This document shows, in pieces, positions 34,576 to 42,504 of a stretch of DNA of 42,565 nucleotides. Both the position numbers and the translations under genes were made by a program. The DNA lies in assembly GCA_945893045.1 (NCBI GenBank), contig CAMDEA010000061.1:1-42565 (forward strand). The letters are read 5' to 3'. Below the pieces are notes generated by a model. The model did no database searches, was not told the origin of the DNA, and was given only the letters and a program-made list of their open reading frames with translations. The DNA is from Planctomyces sp. SH-PL62. GTDB taxonomy: Bacteria > Planctomycetota > Planctomycetia > Planctomycetales > Planctomycetaceae. Every line of letters starts with the position of its first letter. Within the stretch, counting starts at the first letter, position 1.

Positions 34576-34657
34576 GACCGCTAATTGACGCTAATCATCG
34601 CTAATTCGGACTGTCGTTCGGTCTTCAATTAGCGAAGATTAGCGCCGATTAGCGGTC
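34576..34657. repeat. Inverted repeat of spaced TTAGCG words
   Basis: Positions 34576-34606 pair with 34627-34657 with three mismatches and a 20-base loop. Each arm carries three copies of (A/T)TAGCG-type words at 9- to 10-base spacing (GCTAAT in one arm, ATTAGC in the other). The ends GACCG / CGGTC are also symmetric. It lies 58 bases after the TIGR03009 gene stop and 39 bases before the nuclease start. It may be a terminator or a protein-binding array. Confidence 0.7.
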
Positions 34658-34695
34658 CAAGTTTTTGGGGTTCGACAGACAATCGGAGCCACGCC

Positions 34696-36093
34696 ATGCA
34701 ACTGACGTTTTTCGGAGCCGCCGGCGAAGTCACTGGCAGCCAGCATCTGCTCGAAACGGATCAGCGGCGGATTCTTTTCGACTGCGGTTTCTTTCAAGGA
34801 CACCGCGCAGAGGCTCGTGCGAAGAACGAGCGCTTTCATTGCGAGCCGAAGAAACTCGACGCGGTGATTCTCTCTCACGCGCACATCGACCACTGCGGCA
34901 ACTTGCCGGGATTGTTTAAGGCAGGCTTTCGCGGTCCGGTGTTCTGCACCCCCGCGACGGCGGACATCGCCGAGATCATGCTGCTGGATAGCGCGAAGAT
35001 CGCCGGCGAGGACGCCAAGTACCTGCGCGGTCGGTTGCGGCCGGGGCATCCTTCCATCGAGCCGTTGTACGTCGAGCGGGACGTCCACGAGTTGTGCAAG
35101 CGGTTCGAGACGATCCCCTACGGCGAGTGGCACGAACTCGCGAAGGATGCCCGCTTGCGCTTTCATGAAGCGGGACACATCCTCGGTTCGGCGATCACCG
35201 AATTGGAAATCACCGATCAGGGTGAACTCAAACGAGTCATCTTCACCGGCGATCTGGGGCGGCGCAACCTGCCACTGCTGGGCGATCCGGTGCTGATTGA
35301 CAACGGCTGCGATGTGCTGATCACCGAAGCGACCTACGGCAATCGCGTGCATCAACCGGCCGAGAATCTCAAAACGGAATTGCTCCGCATATTGAAGGAG
35401 GCCTGCGCGCTCGGAGGCAAGGTGGTCATCCCGGCGTTCAGCCTCGGACGCACCCAGGTGCTGGTTTACTTCCTGAATGAATTGTTCAATGAAGGCCGAC
35501 TGCCGCACATTCCCATGTTTGTCGATAGCCCGTTGTCGCGCAAACTGACTCAGGTCCATCGCGACCATCAAGGTTCGCTCGATCCAGAAGCTCAGGAGCA
35601 GCGCGGTTCCGATATCGATCTGTTTGGCTTCCGCGGGCTGACTTACATCGCGACTCCACAAGAGAGCCGCGCGCTCAACGACCGCAAAGGTCCGTTCTTA
35701 GTCATCTCCGCCAGCGGCATGTGCGAAAGCGGCCGAGTCGTGCATCACCTGCGGCACGCGGTCGGCAGCGAGAAGAACACGATCGTCATGCTCGGCTATC
35801 AAGCGGAATACACGCTCGGCCGACGGCTGGTCGAGCGTCAGCCGCGAGTCCGCATCTTCGACCGCGAGATTGATCTGCGAGCGAAGGTCGAAGTCCTCAA
35901 TGGCCTCTCGGCCCATGCCGACGCCGAGGACTTCCAATGGTGGTTCGGCCATCTCGCGAAGCATGGCGGCATCGGCAAAGCCTTCATCGTGCATGGCGAA
36001 GCCGAATCGGCTCATGCGGTCGCCAAACTGCTGCACGACCAGTGCAACGAAGACCCGGTGATCCCGAAGTTCAAGCAGTCGTTCACAGTTTGA
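34696..36093 (+). CDS. MBL-fold beta-CASP RNA-processing nuclease
   Basis: The product is 465 residues, a metallo-beta-lactamase-fold nuclease of the CPSF73/RNase J-like beta-CASP group. The start at 34696 has GGAG about 8 bases upstream. The zinc motif HxHxDH is H61-A-H63-I-D65-H66 in SHAHIDHCGNLP. The family signatures FTGDLG, ITEATYGNR and the C-terminal VLNGLSAHADAEDF with FIVHGEAE (motifs B and C) are all present. The middle holds the beta-CASP helix region (VIPAFSLGRTQ, FVDSPLSRKL). Bacterial members act as RNA exo- or endonucleases, and no DNA-repair partner is near. It has no signal peptide. A 35-bp perfect inverted repeat starts 9 bases after its stop. Confidence 0.93.
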   Translation: MQLTFFGAAGEVTGSQHLLETDQRRILFDCGFFQGHRAEARAKNERFHCEPKKLDAVILSHAHIDHCGNLPGLFKAGFRGPVFCTPATADIAEIMLLDSAKIAGEDAKYLRGRLRPGHPSIEPLYVERDVHELCKRFETIPYGEWHELAKDARLRFHEAGHILGSAITELEITDQGELKRVIFTGDLGRRNLPLLGDPVLIDNGCDVLITEATYGNRVHQPAENLKTELLRILKEACALGGKVVIPAFSLGRTQVLVYFLNELFNEGRLPHIPMFVDSPLSRKLTQVHRDHQGSLDPEAQEQRGSDIDLFGFRGLTYIATPQESRALNDRKGPFLVISASGMCESGRVVHHLRHAVGSEKNTIVMLGYQAEYTLGRRLVERQPRVRIFDREIDLRAKVEVLNGLSAHADAEDFQWWFGHLAKHGGIGKAFIVHGEAESAHAVAKLLHDQCNEDPVIPKFKQSFTV

Positions 36094-36102
36094 TGTGTGG
36101 CT

Positions 36103-36194
36103 GGGTGGCACGTCCCTGACCATCGGGAAGGGCGTGGGCAACATGGCCAAGTCGGATTTCCACGCCCTTCCCGATGGTCAGGGACGTGCCACCC
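36103..36194. repeat. 35-bp perfect inverted repeat, GTGGCACGTCCC family
   Basis: Positions 36103-36137 are the exact reverse complement of 36160-36194, with a 22-base spacer. Each arm contains a GTGG foot and a hairpin (CACGTCCC...GGGCGTG with an inner CC-ATC-GG). It begins 9 bases after the beta-CASP gene stop, in a position to terminate it. The length and perfection of the arms point to a recent duplication or insertion. Confidence 0.88.
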
Positions 36195-36293
36195 ACCGCA
36201 ATGGACAGATGCAAGACGCATCCGCCACGCCCGCCGTTTCTGACCTAGAGTGGATAGGGACGTTTCCCATTCCACCCGTGTCGGAACGGCATC

Positions 36294-37418
36294 ATGCGGA
36301 CCAGTTGGTTGCCTTACGTGTTGGCAGCGCTTTCGGCTTTGACCTGCCAAGCGGCCGAGAACGATTCACTCATCGAAGTTCGCGACGGAAAGACCGTTAC
36401 GACCGGTAAGTTGCTCGCTAAGGACAAGGAGCGGGCGGTGCTGCTCGACCGCGTCGGCGGGCTGCATGATCTGACGTTGGGCTCGGTCACGTTGAAGCCG
36501 ACGACCAGTCGCTTTCAGTCGCTGCCGATGACAGAGCTTCGAAATCAATTGTCGCGCGAATTCGGCAAGGACTTCGAACTCGGAACTACGCGGCACTACG
36601 TCGTGATCGCTCCGTCTGGCCGAGCCGCTGAATACGCCGCCGTGTTTGAAGAGCATTACACGACGCTGCAACGCTACTTCAAGACACGCAGCTTCACGCT
36701 GACCGAGCCGCAGTTCCCGATGGTCGCGGTCGTGTTCGCCACGCAGAAGCAGTTCATCGAGTATGCCAATCGTGACGGCTCGAAGGTCATGGCCAACATG
36801 CAGGGCTACTACTCGCCACGCACGAATCGCGTGGCGTTGTTCGAGTCGGCGAGCAAGTCGGTTGCCGTCTCGGCGATTGATCCGCAGTTGCCTTCGCGGA
36901 TTCCAGTGTTCGGCGCGATCAAGACCGACTTAAAGGAAACGATGATTCACGAGGCGACACATCAGGTGGCCTACAACATCGGCTTGCACTCGCGAGTCGG
37001 CGAGACGCCGCGCTGGGTGGTGGAAGGCATGGCGACTGTCTTCGAGCCAGAAGCCATGCGCACGGCAGCGGCCGGCAACTTGCCCAAACAGCGGCTCAAT
37101 TGGGAACGCTATGTCGTGTTTCAAAACTTCGTGCAGACGAAACGCCGTCCGCCGAAGTCGTTGCGGTCGTTCATCGAGTCGGAGGATTTGTACGAATCCG
37201 CGGTGCTCGATTTTTACGCGCAGTCGTGGGCGCTGACGTTCTTCCTGGTCGAGACTCGGCCGCGGAATTACTCGGCGTATCTGAAACGCATCGCCGCTCG
37301 CGACCCGTTCGCCGAGTACCCGGCGAAAGAGCGGCTCGCCGATTTCAAAGAGACGATCCACGCCGACGTCGATTGGCTCGACACACAATTCGTGAAGTAC
37401 ATCGACGGAGTGAAGTAG
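36294..37418 (+). CDS. DUF1570 zinc-metalloprotease-like secreted protein
   Basis: The product is 374 residues. A signal peptide (MRTSWLPYVLAALSALTCQA) precedes a DUF1570 domain, a planctomycete-rich family with a gluzincin-type site: H219-E220-A-T-H223 in MIHEATHQVAYN, followed by WVVEGMATVFE, whose glutamate completes the zinc ligand set. An N-terminal segment (IEVRDGKTVTTGKLLAKD) forms a small beta domain. The site supports a protease role but the substrate is unknown. The start at 36294 has GGAACGG upstream. Its stop TAG (37416-37418) is the TAG of a GTAG repeat foot, and the next gene is convergent. Confidence 0.87.
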   Translation: MRTSWLPYVLAALSALTCQAAENDSLIEVRDGKTVTTGKLLAKDKERAVLLDRVGGLHDLTLGSVTLKPTTSRFQSLPMTELRNQLSREFGKDFELGTTRHYVVIAPSGRAAEYAAVFEEHYTTLQRYFKTRSFTLTEPQFPMVAVVFATQKQFIEYANRDGSKVMANMQGYYSPRTNRVALFESASKSVAVSAIDPQLPSRIPVFGAIKTDLKETMIHEATHQVAYNIGLHSRVGETPRWVVEGMATVFEPEAMRTAAAGNLPKQRLNWERYVVFQNFVQTKRRPPKSLRSFIESEDLYESAVLDFYAQSWALTFFLVETRPRNYSAYLKRIAARDPFAEYPAKERLADFKETIHADVDWLDTQFVKYIDGVK

Positions 37419-37496
37419 GTCAGGCTTTCCAGCCTGACCTATGCGCTTCACCGAGCGTTGAGGCCCATTCGGGTCAGGCTGGAAAGCCTGACCTAC
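37415..37496. repeat. GTAG-foot palindrome pair supplying stop codons to two convergent genes
   Basis: Positions 37415-37439 are the exact reverse complement of 37472-37496. Each arm is a GTAG foot plus a GTCAGGCT-TTCC-AGCCTGAC hairpin. The left TAG (37416-37418) ends the DUF1570 gene, and the complement of the right one (37493-37495) ends the helicase gene on the other strand. The spacer is about 32 bases. The structure can act as a bidirectional terminator. Confidence 0.9.
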
Positions 37497-38704
37497 ATGT
37501 TCGGACTATTCGAGAATCCGCCGGTCCATTCCGCTCGCTTCTCTTTCGGACGAGCGGATTCGTAAGCGGGAATCCGGTACTCCGGCAGCATCGTGTCGAT
37601 GCGGAGTTCGATGTTGGTCAGTTGCTCGCCTTGATCGCGCGTGACGAATGTGAAAGCGTAGCCTTTTTCGTCGGACGATAAGCGGCCGGTGCGGCCGACG
37701 CGGTGGACGTAGTCGTCACAGTATTCCGGGACGTCGTAGTTGATGATGTGCGAGATCCCGCTGATATCGATCCCTCGGCCGACGACATCGGTGGCGATCA
37801 ACATGCGGACCTCGCCGGCGCGGAACGCCTTCATCACTTTGTCGCGGTGGGTTTGAGGCAAGTCGCCGTGCAGGATCGCGACGTCGGGCAGCTTCCGAGC
37901 AAATCTGGCGTGCAACCGGTCGGCTCCCCGTTTCGTGCGCAGGAAGACCAACACTTGCTGCGGTCGCTGGTCGAGCAGCAGTTTGGCCAGCGTCTCCATC
38001 TTTCGGTCTTCATCGACAGTCAGGTAATACTGTTCGACGGTTTTGACCGCGATGCCGTTCGTCGAGCAGTCCACTTTCTGCGGCGACTTCATGTAGCGAT
38101 TGGCCAGGCGTTCGACCGGTTCCGGCAGCGTGGCGGAGAGCAACATCGTCTGCCGTTCCGTGGGGCAGCGACGCAGGATTTTTTCAATGTCGGGACGGAA
38201 GCCGATGTCGAGCATCCGGTCCGCCTCGTCGAGGATGACAACTTGGAGTTGGTCCAGTCGCAGGCATCCCCGTTCGATCAAGTCGATGACTCGGCCGGGA
38301 GTGCCGATCGCGACCTGAACTCCTTTTTCCAGCTCGTTGATCTGCGAGCGGATTGGCCGGCCGCCGACGATGCAAACGCTGCGGCACATGGAGGAATAGC
38401 TCAGCCGTTTGCATTCCGTGGCGATTTGCTCGCTCAGTTCGCGCGTGGGTGCGAGCACGAGGGCTTGGACGGCGCGGTTGTCGAAGTCCAAACGTTCGAG
38501 CAGCGGCAGGACGAAGGCGGCCGTCTTGCCGGTTCCGGTGTGGGCTTGCCCAATGCAATCGACGCCGGACATCGCCAGTGGAATGAATGCGGCTTGGATC
38601 GGGCTGGGTTTCTCAAATTGAACGTTTTGGAGGGCGTTCAGCGTCGGTTGGCTCAAGCCGAGATCGGCGAACGAAACCGAAGGGCTGGGGGCGGAAGTCG
38701 TCAA
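37493..38704 (-). CDS. DEAD-box ATP-dependent RNA helicase
   Basis: The product is 403 residues. The start is a TTG at 38704 with AGGAG exactly 6 bases upstream. The frame stays open further upstream but there crosses a palindromic repeat and lacks a ribosome site. All helicase motifs are present: the Q motif with FADLGLSQPTLNAL before it, Walker A AHTGTGKT, PTRELSEQ, TPGRVIDL, DEAD, SAT, and the C-terminal ATDVVGRGIDI and HRVGRTGR. The short C-terminal tail resembles RhlE/RhlB-size enzymes without an extension. The protein unwinds RNA duplexes in ribosome assembly or degradation. It is convergent with the DUF1570 gene. Confidence 0.95.
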   Translation of the reverse strand: MTTSAPSPSVSFADLGLSQPTLNALQNVQFEKPSPIQAAFIPLAMSGVDCIGQAHTGTGKTAAFVLPLLERLDFDNRAVQALVLAPTRELSEQIATECKRLSYSSMCRSVCIVGGRPIRSQINELEKGVQVAIGTPGRVIDLIERGCLRLDQLQVVILDEADRMLDIGFRPDIEKILRRCPTERQTMLLSATLPEPVERLANRYMKSPQKVDCSTNGIAVKTVEQYYLTVDEDRKMETLAKLLLDQRPQQVLVFLRTKRGADRLHARFARKLPDVAILHGDLPQTHRDKVMKAFRAGEVRMLIATDVVGRGIDISGISHIINYDVPEYCDDYVHRVGRTGRLSSDEKGYAFTFVTRDQGEQLTNIELRIDTMLPEYRIPAYESARPKEKRAEWTGGFSNSPNM

Positions 38705-39028
38705 ACTCAAACTCCTGAAATTGCTGTCTCTTGTTCGTGGCGGGCGAAGATACCCGCGTGGGGAGCAAGCGTCAATTTGCGGGTCGCGCGGAGACACGGC
38801 TGGCGAATTCGTCGTATTGGGCAAACTGTAGCCCGACCCCTTGTGGGTCGGGCGATTCAATGTTTCCGAAGAAATGTCGCCGAATCAAAATCATTCGACC
38901 CACAAGGGGTCGGGCTACAGACATCGCAATGTCGAGGCGATTGGATTCCGCAGGCGGTTCGACTATCACATTCGAGAACGATGGCTCAACACACGCGAGC
39001 CGCGTGAACTACGGAATGGAGATGTCTC
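38705..39028. other. Gene-free 324-bp divergent region between helicase and RraA-like gene
   Basis: The region must hold promoters for both divergent genes. It contains the GTAGCCCGACC palindrome at 38826-38920, and the rest shows no gene. No clear sigma70 boxes were picked out. Confidence 0.55.
38826..38920. repeat. GTAG-foot inverted repeat, GTAGCCCGACCCC family
   Basis: Positions 38826-38850 are the exact reverse complement of 38896-38920, with a spacer of 45 bases. Each arm has a GTAG foot and a CCCGACCC-CTTGT-GGGTCGGG hairpin; in the left arm the unit spans 38828-38852. It sits upstream of two divergent genes, so it is not a terminator for either. Confidence 0.88.
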
Positions 39029-39697
39029 GTGAGCACAGCGCCGGCAGAAATCACAATCGAGATGATGCGACAGTCGCTGACAGCGGCGGTCGTGTCGGAT
39101 GCGTTGGACGGATTGGGCCACCGGCGGCATACGCCGGCGGTGCCGTTGCGGCCGCTAACGGTCTGCGACGGAGTGCTTTTCGGCCGGTGTCGGACGACAT
39201 TGTGGGCGGATATGGCGCATCCCGATCCGAAACCCTATGAGTTGGAGTTGCACGCCGTCGATGCCTGCCAACCGGACGACATCTTGATCTGCGCCGCGAA
39301 CGGCTCAAGCCGATCGGGAATCTGGGGCGAATTGCTGAGCACGGCGGCTCGCAATCGTGGCTGCGTCGGAGCGATCGTGGATGGCATGGTCCGCGACGTT
39401 CGGCAGATGACGAAGATGGGCTTCGCCGTCTGGGCGTTGGGAACGAACCTGCTCGACAGCCTGCATCGGCAACGGGTGATCGACGTGGATGTGCCGGTCG
39501 AAGTCGGCGGAATCGAGTTTCGTTCCGGAGACTTGGTGATCGCGGATGTGGATGGCGTGGTCGTCGTGCCGCGCGAATTGGAAGTTGAAGCGATCCGCCG
39601 TGCTTGGGAAAAGGTGTACGCGGAGAATGTCACTCGCGATGCGATTCGCGGAGGGATGCTGGCCAGTGAGGCATACCGGAAGTACGGTGTGCTGTGA
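39029..39697 (+). CDS. RraA family protein (4-hydroxy-4-methyl-2-oxoglutarate aldolase-like)
   Basis: The product is 222 residues from GTG 39029, with GGAG 8 bases upstream. The RraA fold signatures are present: a glycine-containing segment WGELLSTAARNRGCVGAIVDGMVRD and GFAVWALG. The DGMVRD aspartate and arginine match the metal and substrate positions of HMG/CHA aldolases (class II, divalent metal). The family holds both such aldolases and RraA, an inhibitor of RNase E. A 222-residue length with WGELL fits the aldolase-like side better. No aromatic-degradation cluster is adjacent, so the substrate is open. Confidence 0.88.
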   Translation: MSTAPAEITIEMMRQSLTAAVVSDALDGLGHRRHTPAVPLRPLTVCDGVLFGRCRTTLWADMAHPDPKPYELELHAVDACQPDDILICAANGSSRSGIWGELLSTAARNRGCVGAIVDGMVRDVRQMTKMGFAVWALGTNLLDSLHRQRVIDVDVPVEVGGIEFRSGDLVIADVDGVVVVPRELEVEAIRRAWEKVYAENVTRDAIRGGMLASEAYRKYGVL

Positions 39698-39823
39698 TGA
39701 CAAAGACGTGAAGTGCAGACAACGCGAAGTCTCCTGTTCCTGCTCAAATTCGTCCGAGCAGGTGCAGGCGGCGGAGTAAGAACAGGCGGAAGAACTTAGC
39801 AAGACTTCGCCTCAGACCTGTTT

Positions 39824-39892
39824 CCATTCGCGCTCGATTTCATTCACGCGGACAATCAAGAATGCCGCGCGAATGAAATCGAGCGCGAATGG
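39824..39892. repeat. Inverted repeat, CATTCGCGC family
   Basis: Positions 39824-39845 are the exact reverse complement of 39871-39892; with one mismatch the symmetry continues inwards by 6 bases (ACGCGG / CCGCGC). The loop is then 13 bases. The words CATTCGCGC and GCGCGAATG recur in the repeat at 5219-5281. It lies between the RraA-like gene and proC in the same direction and may end the first transcript. Confidence 0.85.
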
Positions 39893-39953
39893 CTGAAAAA
39901 CTCGCACATTCACATCAACATTGCGGTCTCAAGGAACCTGGAGAGACGAAATC

Positions 39954-40778
39954 GTGACGCAGTCAAACGGTTGGCGAGTGGGATTTATCGGTGCGGGTCA
40001 GATGGCGACGGCGTTAGCTCGCGGGTTGATCGCGGCGGGGTTCACCTCGTCGGATCAGATCGTGGCCAGCGACGTGGTCCCGGCGGCGCGGCAGCACTTT
40101 GTGCAAGAAACCAAAGCCAGCACCGTCGGGTCGAATGCGGAAGTCGTAGCCGCTTCGCAGATCGTGATGCTGGCGGTCAAGCCACAGCAGATGAGCGGCG
40201 TGTTGGCGGAGTTGAAGGGCAAAGTCACGTCGCAGCATTTGGTGATCTCGATCGCGGCGGGAGTCCCGCTGAAGACGTTGATCGCTGGGTTGGGCGAGCA
40301 GGCTCGGTTGGTGCGCGTGATGCCGAACACGCCGTGCCTGGTGGGAGCCTCAGCCAGCGGCTTCGCGATTGGCGGTGCCGCGACGAAGGACGATGGGGTG
40401 CTTGTCGAGCAATTGCTGTCGGCGGTGGGAGTGGCGGTCTCGGTCGATGAAAAGTTACTGGATGCGGTGACGGGCTTGTCGGGCAGTGGACCGGCCTACG
40501 TCTATCAAATCATCGAAGCGCTGAGCGACGGCGGAGTGCGCGTCGGCCTGCCGCGCGAAGTGGCAACGAAGCTGGCGGCTCAAACGTTGTTCGGCGCGGC
40601 GAAGATGGTGCTCGAAACGGGACAGCATCCGGGAGTTCTCAAGGATGCCGTGACCTCTCCCGGTGGGACCACGATTGCCGGCCTGCACGCTCTGGAACGA
40701 GGCGGATTGCGAGCGGCGTTGATGAACGCGGTCGAGTCGGCGACGAATCGGTCGAAGGAACTGGGGCAGTTGTCATAA
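39954..40778 (+). CDS. proC: Pyrroline-5-carboxylate reductase
   Basis: The product is 274 residues, the normal ProC length, from GTG 39954 with GGAGAG about 9 bases upstream; a TTG 11 codons earlier is less likely. It reduces 1-pyrroline-5-carboxylate to proline with NAD(P)H, the last step of proline synthesis. The Rossmann motif is GFIGAGQMATALARG, followed by the conserved MPNTPCLVGASASGF segment and the C-terminal signature SGSGPAYVYQIIEALSDGG with DAVTSPGGTTIAGLHALE. It is cytoplasmic. The kinase gene starts 10 bases after its stop on the same strand, so proC and the kinase are probably co-transcribed. Confidence 0.97.
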   Translation: MTQSNGWRVGFIGAGQMATALARGLIAAGFTSSDQIVASDVVPAARQHFVQETKASTVGSNAEVVAASQIVMLAVKPQQMSGVLAELKGKVTSQHLVISIAAGVPLKTLIAGLGEQARLVRVMPNTPCLVGASASGFAIGGAATKDDGVLVEQLLSAVGVAVSVDEKLLDAVTGLSGSGPAYVYQIIEALSDGGVRVGLPREVATKLAAQTLFGAAKMVLETGQHPGVLKDAVTSPGGTTIAGLHALERGGLRAALMNAVESATNRSKELGQLS

Positions 40779-40788
40779 GGTGGCTCGG

Positions 40789-42417
40789 ATGACGGATCGC
40801 TCCGCAGAGAATACGCCTTCTGATGCTGACATTGGCGGCTCGTCCTCGTCGCCGACGCACGCGGTCTCACAAAGTCAGATCATCGGCAACGCACCGGTCA
40901 GCGGCTTTCTGCGCGTCGCCGATTTGCAGGACAAGATGCTCGGTGAGTTCCGGCTGTTGCGGCGCGTGGGCGGCGGCGGGATGGCAGAGGTGTGGCTGGC
41001 GGAGCAAACGTCGCTCAAGCGGCAAGTCGCGGTGAAGGTCATGAAGCCGGCGGTTCAAGCGGATGAAACCTGCCGCAAGCGATTCGAGCAAGAAGCGTTC
41101 GCGACCGCCGGACTGAATCATCCGAGCATCGCTCAGGTTTACGCGATCGGCGAAGCGGAGGGTGTGCGGTACATCGCTCAGGAATACGTCGCCGGCATGA
41201 ATATGCGGGACTACATCCTCAAGAAAGGCCCGCCGCCGGTCCACATCGCGGTGCATCTGATGAAGCAAGTGGCCGCCGCGCTGCAAGCGGCAGCCGAACA
41301 CGGGATCGTGCATCGCGACATCAAGCCGGAGAACATCCTGCTGACTCGCAAAGGGGTCGCGAAGGTGGTCGATTTTGGATTGGCTCAGCTCACGCAAGGG
41401 GGCGACCTGCGGCTGACTCAGGCGGGCATGACGATGGGCACGCCGCTCTACATGAGCCCGGAGCAAGTGCAGGGTCTGAAGGTCGATCAACGCAGCGATC
41501 TGTATTCGCTGGGCGCGACGTTCTATCACCTGCTGGCCGGTCGGCCGCCGTTCCGTGGCGACACAGCGCTCGCGGTCGCGTATCACCAAGTTCATACGCC
41601 GCCGCCGTCGCTGACAGATTCACGGCCGGACGTCTCGAATGCGCTCAGCCGGATCATTCAGCGGCTGTTGGCGAAGCAGCCCGACGACCGATTTCCATCG
41701 GCTCAGACGTTGTTGCAAGAATTGCGAGAGCTCGACAAACGCGGCGAGATCGAAAGTGATTTCGAGATGCCGGTCGAACCCGCGACCGAGACGACTGACA
41801 CGCCGGCGGCGAAGCGTGGGACCGAGTGGCGAGCCTGGTTCAATCCCGTGGCGCATCCGTGGGCAGCGTTCGTCATCTGGGGACTGCTGCTGGTCACAAC
41901 GTTTGCCGCTGTCGGGCGATGGTCCGTGCGGGGATCGTCCACAATGGCGAACTTGCCGGGCGGGAAGCTGTCTCGCGTCGAACGTCAGCCGACCATCGCA
42001 CGGCAAATGGAGCTGGCTCGCAAGACCGGCACCGATGATGACGCTTGGTGGGCGGTGCTGTTGCTCTTCGAGGGGAACGATCCGGAAAAACATCTCGCGC
42101 GGCAGGAACTGATCCCGCGGTTGTTTCAGCAGCAACGCTTGGCCGAGGCGGAGCGGCTGTGTGGAGAAGTCCTGAACGCCAACAATGCTCCGGAGTCTGC
42201 GGTCGCCACCGCCTGGGCGGGACGCGCATTGAATCTGACGTTGCAAGGCCGCATCGCCGACGCCGAACGCATCGAGGCACAGCACCTGCGAGCTCACGGG
42301 GAAGAGATCCAGCGGCCATTGGGAGCGTGGCTGGACGAGTCGCTGCGAAGACGACGCGGCCCGCCGCCTGCATCGCGCGGTTCCGATGCGGTTGAACGAA
42401 ACCGGCGTCGCTTGTGA
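40789..42417 (+). CDS. Hanks-type Ser/Thr protein kinase with C-terminal extracytoplasmic region
   Basis: The product is 542 residues from ATG 40789, with AAGGTGG about 7 bases upstream; a GTG 9 bases earlier is the alternative. After a Ser/Thr/Pro-rich N-terminus (about 1-50) comes a complete kinase domain: G-loop RVGGGGMAEVWLAE, lysine K83 in VAVKVMKP, D177 in HRDIKPEN, D195 in DFGLAQL and MGTPLYMSPEQV. A single membrane helix follows at about 358-377 (FVIWGLLLVTTFAAVG). About 160 outer residues follow, with helical repeat-like sequence (ELIPRLFQQQRLAEAERLC) but no PASTA domain. It probably signals an unknown envelope cue. The link with proC is by position only. Confidence 0.95.
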   Translation: MTDRSAENTPSDADIGGSSSSPTHAVSQSQIIGNAPVSGFLRVADLQDKMLGEFRLLRRVGGGGMAEVWLAEQTSLKRQVAVKVMKPAVQADETCRKRFEQEAFATAGLNHPSIAQVYAIGEAEGVRYIAQEYVAGMNMRDYILKKGPPPVHIAVHLMKQVAAALQAAAEHGIVHRDIKPENILLTRKGVAKVVDFGLAQLTQGGDLRLTQAGMTMGTPLYMSPEQVQGLKVDQRSDLYSLGATFYHLLAGRPPFRGDTALAVAYHQVHTPPPSLTDSRPDVSNALSRIIQRLLAKQPDDRFPSAQTLLQELRELDKRGEIESDFEMPVEPATETTDTPAAKRGTEWRAWFNPVAHPWAAFVIWGLLLVTTFAAVGRWSVRGSSTMANLPGGKLSRVERQPTIARQMELARKTGTDDDAWWAVLLLFEGNDPEKHLARQELIPRLFQQQRLAEAERLCGEVLNANNAPESAVATAWAGRALNLTLQGRIADAERIEAQHLRAHGEEIQRPLGAWLDESLRRRRGPPPASRGSDAVERNRRRL

Positions 42418-42504
42418 GGGGTGTGCCAATTTTGCCTGGCGCGATGAATACAGAGTTGTCAGAATGAGGTTGAAAATGTTCGGAACCTCTTTCTGGAGTC
42501 GATC

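Noticed and set aside
38704..38860. Extension of the helicase by 52 codons to an ATG at 38860
   Set aside because: The extension crosses a GTAG palindrome and is not helicase-like. A TTG with AGGAG at the right spacing exists at 38704.
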